Assembly: GCA_900291925.1 (NCBI GenBank)
Contig: UWYS01000001.1
Location: 372,001-436,000 of the forward strand
Source of the DNA: Thecaphora thlaspeos
Taxonomy: Eukaryota; Basidiomycota; Ustilaginomycetes; Urocystidales; Glomosporiaceae
Reading direction: 5' to 3'
DNA: 64,000 nucleotides
Position 1 is the first letter of the stretch, and each line of letters starts with the position of its first letter. Made by a program: the position numbers and the translations under genes. The notes beneath the pieces are model-generated. The model saw only the letters and a program-made list of their open reading frames with translations. It was not told where the DNA came from and searched no databases. Below, one piece after another: positions 53,556-64,000 of this stretch.

Positions 53556-53852
53556 GGTGTGACCGGTGGGTGAGGGTGGCGGTGGCGGTGGTGATCGAGA
53601 GGCGATACGTGATCGACGAGCGAGGCTTGACGACGAGGCGTGTGCTGGAGCGTGTGTTGAGTAGGCCAGCACAGGCTGCCGCCTCTCTCTGACGTTGGCA
53701 CGTGCATTTTTGTGTAAAAGGCCAGCAAAGATGTACTGCTCTCTCTCGCCCCGTCCCTTGGCGCGCGGCCTCGCGGTCCAGCATCGCTCCCTCGACCTCA
53801 GGCAGCCAGCCAGACATCCACCTTCCCTTCGCGCCACCTCAGCGTCGCCACC
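53556..53852. promoter_or_regulatory. divergent promoter, CHM7 / DHX35
   Basis: The 297-bp spacer contains CACGTG at 53699-53704 (GCACGTGCA), placed roughly midway between the two start codons. Confidence 0.5.
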
Positions 53853-56698
53853 ATGGCTTTCTGGAAGCCAGGCACAGCCAGACCAGGTGAGCCTTCCCTC
53901 TTGACCCAATCACCTTCTCCTCTCCGTCTTCTTCAACAACAGCGTAGCGCCGCGCTTACACGAACCTTGAAAGCAACGCCCCACCTCTTACTTACACTCG
54001 CTCTCACAGGCAGCTCCGTCGACCGATCCACAGAGACAGAGGGCACCTTCGACCCTTCTCTCTCTTCCTCCCTGGCTACCGTAAACGTCGGCCTGGGTGT
54101 GCATGATGCTCGTCAAAATCTGCCCATCTTCAAGCTGAGGGACAGGCTCCTCTACATGGTCGAGACCCATCCCGTCGTAGTCGTAGTCGGCCAGACCGGC
54201 TGCGGAAAGACGACCCGTACGTCCTGGCCCCCATCCTCACGCTACATGCATATATCTTTCGCTGACTCTCCCCCTTCCCCCTGGCAGAGCTTCCACAATA
54301 CCTCATGGAAGCAGGCTGGGCCTCGTCAGGCCACCAGATCGCCTGCACACAGCCTCGCCGCGTTGCAGCTACCTCGGTCGCCGCGCGCGTAGCCCAGGAG
54401 GTCGGTTCCATCCTCGGACAGGAGATCGGCTACACCATCCGCTTCGAAGACTGCTCCCACCCCACACGCACCAGGATAAAGTATCTGACAGACGGCATGC
54501 TCTTCCGCGAGTGCATGCGTGACCCGCTCCTCAGCAAGTACTCGGTCGTCATGATCGACGAGGCGCACGAGCGGGGCGCCTACACCGATCTGCTGCTCGC
54601 CATTCTGAAAAAGTGAGCGCACGCAGAGGCGCGGCATGAGCAGATCATCTAGATCTGGTTCTTTGCTTACCTGCTGCTAACCATGTCTCCACTCTCCACC
54701 CGCCCGCTCGGCAGGATCCACCGCAAGAGGCCCGAGCTGCGCATCATCATATCGAGCGCCACCATCGACGCCCAGACCTTTGTCGACTTCTTCTCACCGG
54801 ACGAGCTGCCCTCTGATGACAAGCAAAAGGAACGCCAGAAGGAGACAGCGCCGGCGACGGCGACCATCGTCTCGCTCGAAGGACGCATGCATCCGGTGGA
54901 GCTCGCCTACGCCACCGCACCCTGCTCAGACTATGTCCGCGCTGCCGCCGACACCGTCATGAAGATCCACCTAAACGAGCCGCAGGGCGACATCCTTGTC
55001 TTCCTCACGGGGCGCGACGAGATCGACACCTGCCTCCAAGACCTGGCCGATCGCATACTCGACCTCCCGCCTGGCTCGCTTGGTCTCGACCTCTTGCCGC
55101 TCCACGCCGGTTTGACGGTGGACGAACAGGCGCAGATCTTTGCACCGCCGTCGAGAGACAGTCGCAAGGTGGTTATCGCTACAAACATAGCCGAGGCGAG
55201 CGTGACGATTGACGGGATACGCTTTGTCGTCGATTGTGGTTTCGTCAAGCTGCGCACTTTTAATCACCTATCGGGCATGGATGTACTCTCTGTCGTACCC
55301 GAGTCTCTCGCCTCTGCCACCCAGCGCGCAGGGAGAGCGGGCCGGACGTCGGCGGGCAAGTGCTACCGTCTCTTTCCCGAAGCAGCGCTTTCGAGCCTGC
55401 CGGCCTCGACGCCACCCGAGATGTGCAGGTCGGACATTTCAATGCAGGTGCTCCAGCTCAAAGCGCTGGGGATCGAGAACCTGGCAAGGTTCGAGTTCCT
55501 ACCGCCCGCTCCGCTCGTCGAGATGATGGCCAAGGCGTTGGAGTTCCTGGGCAGTCTCGAGATGCTGGACGAGTACGGGCGCTTGACGAAGCCCGTGGGC
55601 GAACAGATGGCCGAGATGCCCGTCGATCCGATGATGGCCAAGATCGTGAGTTCGTCCTTGGCATCCTTCCTCTCCAGATCCTCCGGTGGGAAAGGCATGT
55701 TGACCGCTCCGTCCTCCGCGCCGTCTCGTCATCGCTATCGCCACGATCGACACACAGCTCCTCTCATCCGCTTCGTACAACTGCACGTCCTCCATCCTTT
55801 CGATCGCAGCTATGACGAGCATTTCCACACCTTTCCTCATTCCGGACGAAGGTCGTTCGCCCGCCGGGGTCGAAGGAACCCTGGCGCGTCGTCAATTCAC
55901 CGCCGAAGAGGGGGATCACCTCACGCTCCTCAACGTCTTCAACGCCTTCATCGATCCGCGCATCGGCAAATCCTCGGCAAAATGGTGCGCTACCCACCGG
56001 CTCAACTTCAAGGCGTTGAGTCGAGCGGTCAACATTCGAAACCAGCTTGAAAAGTACCTCAAGAGGTTTGGCGTGGAGGTCAATGGATTGAGGATGGAGG
56101 AGAGAGTTATCAGAAGGTGTCTCGTCAAAGGGTACTTCAAGAACGCCGCAAGGATGACGATGGATGGAAGTTGGAGGAGCGTAAGGGAAGGTGCGGTGAG
56201 TTCTTTCCCTTGTCCTCCCCTTTTCGTGCTGGCTCAGTGACTCGTGCCGTGGTAGCGACGATATGACTGAGCGCTCTATCACACAATTTGTCGCGATATA
56301 GGTGCTGCACGTTCACCCTTCTTCCGTGCTCTTCAATCGCGCTCCATCGACCAAGTTTGTCGTATACCACGAAGTCATCGAGACGACCAAACGCTTCATG
56401 CGCGATCTGACCGTCATCGAGCAGGTGCGTCTCTCCTGCTTTCTATAGTGTGTGACTCTGTTGCGGTGAGGCTGATGAAAATCTGATCTGCCCGTCGTCT
56501 CACGACTTCTTTCTCTTTTCCCGCCGACGCAGGAATGGTTGCCCGAACTCGCGTAAGTGCCCTCCCCCGCTTTTCTCCCTCGTCGGTCGCGCTACGTCCA
56601 AACACAAGCTGACTCTCTATCGTCCTGTTACCGTGCTGCCTGGTTCGACGAACAGGCCGCATTACTACGAGTACACCAAGCCTTCCACCCGTCCCTGA
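53853..56698 (+). CDS. DHX35: DEAH-box RNA helicase DHX35
   Basis: DHX35 is a nuclear DEAH helicase found in spliceosomal C complexes; budding yeast lacks a clear orthologue. Eight exons are seen: 53853-53886, 54010-54216, 54288-54612, 54715-55645, 55758-56195, 56302-56424, 56533-56552 and 56656-56698. All joins keep frame, for 706 residues against about 700 in animals. The start [10 protein letters not shown] matches the family N-terminus and has CCACCATGG context. Motifs are [72 protein letters not shown]; the C-terminal DHX35-type blocks are [23 protein letters not shown], and HPSSVLF. Exon 7 is a 20-nt micro-exon, required to reach ELAPHYYEY. Confidence 0.93.
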
Positions 56699-56773
56699 TC
56701 GACCTTTCCATCTGCCTGCTCTTTCCGCACCCACCTTCCGACCGCTCTGTTCTGTATTTGTATCGTCCCTCGG

Positions 56774-59545
56774 CTACTTGATCTCCGCCAGCTCGATCGG
56801 CCAATCGAGGTAGACATCCACAGTAAAGTCCGCCTCTGTCCCCTTGGAATACGTGCTAGCCACAACTACGTACTCTCCAGCCACCAACCTCGTCGCCTCT
56901 ATAGCGGCGCCGCACACATGGTCAACATAAGGACCGCTGGTGGCCACCTCTCTACCCCTTCTTCCCTCACGCTCGTCGCGGAACAGGGCGATGTTGATGT
57001 AAGGTCTATGTCTCTCACCGCCTTGTATGGTCGATGGAGTCGCCTTTATACGCGCCTGGAGCGTGGCGTCTTTCACCAGTCGAATTCTGTACCTCGGATT
57101 GGCGTCGTACGATCCTGCGGACGGTGGACCGCCAGCCGTGCTTCCACGTTTCCAAGTACCGCGAATGGTGCGCGAGTACATGCCCGCCCCCTCCTGCGGG
57201 ATGGGACGGATAGAGAGCGGCGTAGAGCTCTCGGCGCTCACGACGAACGGTCCACTCTGACCCGGTTCAAAGGTCGAGAGGATCAGCGTGTACGTGCCAG
57301 GTTGCAGAGAGGTGCGTTCCGCAACGGCGATGCCGTGGTTGTAGATTCCGCTCGACATGGCGATGTCGCCCTCGACGCAGTGCGTGATCCGTCCGCCCGT
57401 GGACCAAACCAGCTGCGCCTGGATGGGGAGGGAGCGAGAGGATTCGAGAAGGAGCAGGAGACTGGCCGTTCCGCTTCCCTTTGACAGTGACGGTGTCGGT
57501 GACGTGGCATTGCAGGAGGCAGGTGGTGAAACGGAAATGGCAAATTGCGGATTGTTCATAAACGTCGGATGGGTGACGTTGCCCCCCGCCGAGCGGCCGG
57601 ACCACGATCCAGAGACCTTTTCGTGGTACGGGTAGGCGTGCGGCAGCTCGCACAGGCTCAGCCTGGCCGACGAGTAGGCAGAGAGCGAATAGCTGACGTT
57701 GCGGCTGGGACCGTGGCGCGAGACCACGACCGTGTAGGCCGCCTTGCGACCGCCCTCGGGGCCGGCGGGCCCTTTCTTGAGGTGGACGAGGTTGTGCGTA
57801 CCGTCGACGTACGAGCCGAGCCGCTTGGTGTCGCGAGGCTTGTAGACGCGATGACGGTCTTCGTGCTCAAAGACGTGGAGCGCCATGTAGTCGCCCTCGT
57901 CCGTGGGCGCCAACGACTGCTTGCCCTCGATGTGTCGCACCAGCAGCAGCCACACCTCCGTCTCGGCTGCTGCTGCCGCCCCTGCTCCTCCTCTTTCGGC
58001 AGCCTCGTCGGGTTCGAGCGAGAGTCGAAACTGCGGATTCTGTCCGACGCTCTGAGCGTGGGCTGGGGATGCGCTCGAGACGCCCTTCCACGTGGAGTGG
58101 ACCGAGAGCTGGTGGCGGAAACGCGCCGGATCCCAGTTGAGGTAGAGCGAGTCAAAGTGGCCGCAGAGATCGTCCCAGCTGACCAAGAAGCCGCCGCCGC
58201 CGCCGCCGCTTTCACCATCGCCATCGCCGTTGGACGCCTGCCGCTCCTCCAGCGCCAATATGCTCCGCTCCTCATCGAGGGGCACCGCGAGCCCTGGCCT
58301 CTTGCCAATAGCCCTGCTCCAAGGGTTCATCAGAAGCGCATAACGCCGGCTCGACCTCTCGATCAGCGAGAGCACCGCATAGTCATGGCTCGGCACTAGT
58401 CCATCGTGGGTCGGCGAGCGGTCCTCGCGAAAGTTGCCGGTGCCTGCCGTGATCATGCACGCCCCCTTTGCCCAGGCGTCCATGATGCGCGTCCACGTCT
58501 TTTCGCGCTGGAAGCCAGCGTGGCGCACGAAGACGTGTTCGGGGATCCAGCCGGTGAGGGCGTGCAAGTCGATGGAGGAGTTGGATCCGAGGAAGTCGTA
58601 GCCGCCCATGATCTTCAGATAGGCCTTTTCAAGGAGTGCGGGCCAGGTTTGCTGCCCTTCCCTCGAGGTCGCGCACATCAGCTTGCCGTCTGGGTAGCAG
58701 GGCAGGCTGTCGTCGAATGTGACCCGTCGCGCCGCGCCGTTGACCGAGATGCGAGCCATGTACTTTCCGTTGGCACTCTGGCGGATGGACCCGGAGCTGT
58801 CCTTAGGATAGAGGGCGGAGGTGGCTAGCTTGGTTCCCCAGCGCCGATCGTGCGCGGCGGCCACTTCTAGCGCAGCGACGAAGCTGCAGTCCGTGACGAT
58901 GTCCTGTACGATGTCCCTGCCCCTCAGTCGTCGACCGAAGCCGCCTGCGTCCGGTCCGTCGCTGTGACCGGCTGCGATGCTTCGTCTGCTTGCACGTCGG
59001 TAGCTGGCCTTGTGCTTCAGCTGCGTCGGCGACAGAGCTGGTTGAGGGTCGGGGTCAACGTAGAGCTCTGAGGCTGCTTCAAAGTCTGCAGCGGTCGGAT
59101 CCGTCCAGATCGGGAACGTCAGGCCGCCTATCCTCGCCGAGGCCGAGAGGGCATTGGACTGCTCCTCGTAGCTGAGCGCGAGCCTGTCTACCGGTCTGAC
59201 GTCCTGCCTTACGCTTTTGATCTTTTCGGCCCTCTCCATGACCTTGAAGGCGGAGCGTTTGAGGCGGTCGCGCATCTCTGACTCGCTCAGGTCGAGCGAG
59301 AGCCTGCCGTTCAACGACGACGAGAGGAGCGCAGCGCCATCTCTCCTGGTCCCTGCGAGGTCATGATCGGGCGGCCTGCGATCGTGAAAGTTGCGTACGA
59401 GCCAGAGGTAGAGCTGTCCAGCGCGGACGTAGGCCTCGAAGGCTTCCGAGTAGGACTTAGAGAACTCTAGCTTGGTGGCGTGTGCGGCCGTTTCGGTGGC
59501 CTGGTGGAGCTTGTCGTGCCAGATGCGTGTGGTTGCGTGCGTCAT
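56774..59545 (-). CDS. RIM13: PalB/Rim13 calpain-like cysteine protease
   Basis: This is the calpain of the alkaline-pH (Pal/Rim) pathway, which cleaves the PacC/Rim101 zinc-finger factor on ESCRT-decorated endosomes. It is intronless, 923 residues from ATG 59545 (MTHATTRIWHDK). An N-terminal helical MIT-like segment (about 13-55) is followed by the protease core with catalytic Cys220 (IVTDCSFVAAL), His387 (PSHDYAVL) and Asn407 (LLMNPWSRAIG), and then two C2-like beta domains (for example HPTFMNNPQFAISV and NPRYRIRLVKD), ending in YVVVASTYSKG and DWPIEL. The order matches PalB and animal calpain-7. Its stop is only 75 bp from the convergent DHX35 stop. An open frame extends upstream but lacks family sequence. 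Confidence 0.92.
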   Translation of the reverse strand: MTHATTRIWHDKLHQATETAAHATKLEFSKSYSEAFEAYVRAGQLYLWLVRNFHDRRPPDHDLAGTRRDGAALLSSSLNGRLSLDLSESEMRDRLKRSAFKVMERAEKIKSVRQDVRPVDRLALSYEEQSNALSASARIGGLTFPIWTDPTAADFEAASELYVDPDPQPALSPTQLKHKASYRRASRRSIAAGHSDGPDAGGFGRRLRGRDIVQDIVTDCSFVAALEVAAAHDRRWGTKLATSALYPKDSSGSIRQSANGKYMARISVNGAARRVTFDDSLPCYPDGKLMCATSREGQQTWPALLEKAYLKIMGGYDFLGSNSSIDLHALTGWIPEHVFVRHAGFQREKTWTRIMDAWAKGACMITAGTGNFREDRSPTHDGLVPSHDYAVLSLIERSSRRYALLMNPWSRAIGKRPGLAVPLDEERSILALEERQASNGDGDGESGGGGGGFLVSWDDLCGHFDSLYLNWDPARFRHQLSVHSTWKGVSSASPAHAQSVGQNPQFRLSLEPDEAAERGGAGAAAAAETEVWLLLVRHIEGKQSLAPTDEGDYMALHVFEHEDRHRVYKPRDTKRLGSYVDGTHNLVHLKKGPAGPEGGRKAAYTVVVSRHGPSRNVSYSLSAYSSARLSLCELPHAYPYHEKVSGSWSGRSAGGNVTHPTFMNNPQFAISVSPPASCNATSPTPSLSKGSGTASLLLLLESSRSLPIQAQLVWSTGGRITHCVEGDIAMSSGIYNHGIAVAERTSLQPGTYTLILSTFEPGQSGPFVVSAESSTPLSIRPIPQEGAGMYSRTIRGTWKRGSTAGGPPSAGSYDANPRYRIRLVKDATLQARIKATPSTIQGGERHRPYINIALFRDEREGRRGREVATSGPYVDHVCGAAIEATRLVAGEYVVVASTYSKGTEADFTVDVYLDWPIELAEIK

Positions 59546-59952
59546 ACGGGGGGAGGGAGGGTCAAAGCAGCGGAGGGGGCGGCGAGCGAGCGGAAGGACG
59601 TCTGCGTGGTGTGGTGCTGAAGTGGACGAGGGAGGGCGATGGAAGGAGACGGTATGGTGTGGTGGGCAGGAGGCACGGAGGGAGAGGAAAGCTGTGTCTG
59701 CTGTGCGTTGCTGGCCCGTGCGCCTCGGGAAGCAACACGCACCTGCAGTCAGCCCAGCCAGGGTGCAGCCGCCCGCACACCTCCAACACCCGCCCCCGCT
59801 CGCGGCAACAGCGACGCCAACCCCCGCCGCGGCTGAGCCACCGAGGTGAAGGCTTGATGGCCCTTTCTTCAGCGACGGCAAGGCTCCATGGAATCCAGCT
59901 CTCCAGATTTCTGCACACGCTTGTTGCCGCTGATCGGCTTCTGTTCTTGTTG
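59546..59952. other. intergenic, PRP4 3' end / PalB promoter
   Basis: It separates two minus-strand genes. It is GGGAGG-rich near the PalB start. Nothing else was recognised. Confidence 0.5.
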
Positions 59953-62555
<2,603 letters not shown>

Positions 62556-63672
62556 GATGGAGGATTGCGCGTCGTGGCAAGGCAGGAGGCGAGGCGCGTG
62601 ACAGCCAGCAGCAGGAGCAGCGAAGAGCGGCGAAGAGCGGCGAAGAGCACGGAGGAAGAGGACAGAGGGAAGGGGGACGGGGGTTTTCAAAGGACGGTAA
62701 GCAATGCTGCAAGCTCTGGCGGTAGACGGAGGAAAGGGGGGACGGGCTGGGTTGAGGAGAAGCCCAGAGGCCCTCAACAGGACTAAAGCCGTACTGTGGA
62801 TCTCGACGCCTGCCAAAGAGCGTACAGGCGAGGGGCGAGACGGTCAGGCAGGATGGTGCTGGTAGGTGGTGGTGGGCGGCGGAGGCGATCGTTGGTGGAG
62901 AGGAAGATGGTGGTCAGTGGACAGGAATCTCGAGGTGACAGATGGAACGCTCGACTGCCTCCACACGCTGCGCCTTTTTCTTCCAGCCTCGACGCGTCTT
63001 CAGGCACACACCTCACAGCCCGTGCCCCCTTCCCCTTTGCTGCCGTGGCGTACCTTACCTCGCCCCGCGACACCAACATCCAGGCGGGGACAGGATGGAG
63101 CTGAGCAGGGTCGACGATAGCTAAGCTGGATCACGAGACTGCTCAACGTCACACATTAGCACGTAGGATGTCAAGCTGCAACGGCCCAGGCGAGCACAGA
63201 GCGAATGCACAAACCCCGTAAGAGTCAAAGGTAGCGTCGTACTAACTTCATAAGAGACATTGATATGCGATATTTAAATGCTAAAAGGAAAGAGGACCCG
63301 AAGAACAAAGTCATGGCAGACATGGGAGGATCTTGCGGTTCGTGACGTCGGATAGCTATAAAAGTACATGGCGCGATTGTAGTTGCTTTGTACACAGCGA
63401 CGGGAGGGAGGCGCTCCGGAAGCCGACAGAGCTCTTCCGACGGGGTTTCTCGGCCGCCTCCCCGTGCGCGCTGGGACGACTCAATTCCCGTAAAATGGAG
63501 TCAAAAGAGGCTAAGGGATGTCTGATCTGGTGACGAGAAAAGGGTTGCGAGGATCCCTGGGGCTCATGTGTGACTCAAGGCGGGAAATCTTGACGAGAGA
63601 AGAAAGCGGGTCCGGATTCTTTGAGGTCAAGTGTGTCGGTACGTGTGTCAAAAGTGCGCGTGCTGAAGTGTA

Positions 63673-63718
<46 letters not shown>

Positions 63719-64000
63719 GAGCAGGGGGAGCCGCTGGGGATGACCGAGTCAAGTGCAAGTCGTGTATGTTGGCGTCCGATCCGGGCAGGCCCGTTTCGCT
63801 CTATAGTGCAAGGGAACGGAGAAGGGCGAAGGCAAGGTGCACGGGTCTGGCGTGCGGTGGCACGGTGTATAGACAGTCGAAGGAAGGCGAAAAAGGGAAA
63901 TGAATCTAGTACTCGGAGGCGGGTGGAGAAGTGCGTGCTGGCCGAAGCGCGAACACGGGGTGCAAAGCGGTCGTCGCGAGAGGTGTTGAGCGAACACTGC
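62556..64000. other. gene-poor region at window end (1.4 kb)
   Basis: No gene was recognised on either strand. The first part is the PRP4 promoter, with an AGCGGCGAAG tandem near 62617-62648. A (TG)20 tract lies at 63677-63716. Confidence 0.5.
63677..63716. repeat. (TG)20 microsatellite
   Basis: Twenty uninterrupted TG units follow a TATGTA lead-in; this is the longest dinucleotide run in the window. Confidence 0.95.

Overview
The window is nuclear DNA of a filamentous or dimorphic fungus, most likely a basidiomycete and possibly smut-like (Ustilaginomycotina). The reasons are GC-rich compact genes, short introns (mostly 80-160 bp) with GTGAGT/GTACGT-type donors, many intronless genes, a bZIP basic region of the NAQAQ type, and a SERCA-type calcium pump, which budding yeast lacks. 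The phylum is an inference from gene content and splice style; the species cannot be named. About 23 protein genes are supported, with exon joins worked out by hand from reading frame, splice sites and family motifs. No tRNA, rRNA, transposon or CRISPR array was recognised.

Layout. 1-1292: 3' part of a DAL5-type MFS permease with an in-frame stop near the window edge. 1293-3193: gene-poor DNA. 3194-3716: secreted RNase T1-like ribonuclease. 4523-5068 (-) and 5432-8773 (+): divergent pair, mitochondrial ribosomal protein bS6m and the rRNA-processing factor UTP4. 8774-11230: gene-poor DNA with a 27-bp minisatellite, a 105-bp tandem duplication and several GTACAG/CTGTAC palindromes. 11231-12802: bZIP regulator. 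13391-16832 (-) and 17200-17885 (+): MAK5 helicase and an EF-hand-like protein. 18041-19818 (-): bHLH regulator with an unusually long loop. 20538-22196 (+): mitochondrial release factor MRF1. 22470-26942 (-): kinetochore scaffold SPC105/KNL1. 27662-30749 (-): SPT5. 31518-33102 (+): mitochondrial EF-Tu. 33516-36014 (-): SNAPC3/SNAP50-like protein. 36578-40088 (+): RAD54 with ten exons. 40489-41020 (-): mitochondrial ribosomal protein mL60. 42069-45197 (+): SERCA Ca2+-ATPase. 45912-46253 (-): orphan small secreted six-cysteine protein. 46880-47432 (+): orphan mitochondrial protein. 48264-48834 (-) and 50314-50976 (+): divergent ribosomal protein genes eS10 and eS30. 51577-53555 (-) and 53853-56698 (+): divergent pair CHM7 (ESCRT-III) and DHX35. 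56774-59545 (-): PalB/Rim13 calpain. 59953-62555 (-): PRP4 kinase. 62556-64000: no gene seen, one (TG)20 microsatellite.

The genes are mostly housekeeping (ribosome biogenesis, mitochondrial translation, transcription elongation, splicing, recombination, chromosome segregation, ESCRT/pH signalling) and do not form a pathway cluster. Four act in mitochondrial translation (bS6m, MRF1, TUF1, mL60), and CHM7 and PalB both belong to ESCRT-linked biology. The least explained material is the two long gene-poor stretches carrying the TACTGTACAGTA palindrome, the 105-bp duplication with CACGTG boxes, and the orphan secreted protein.
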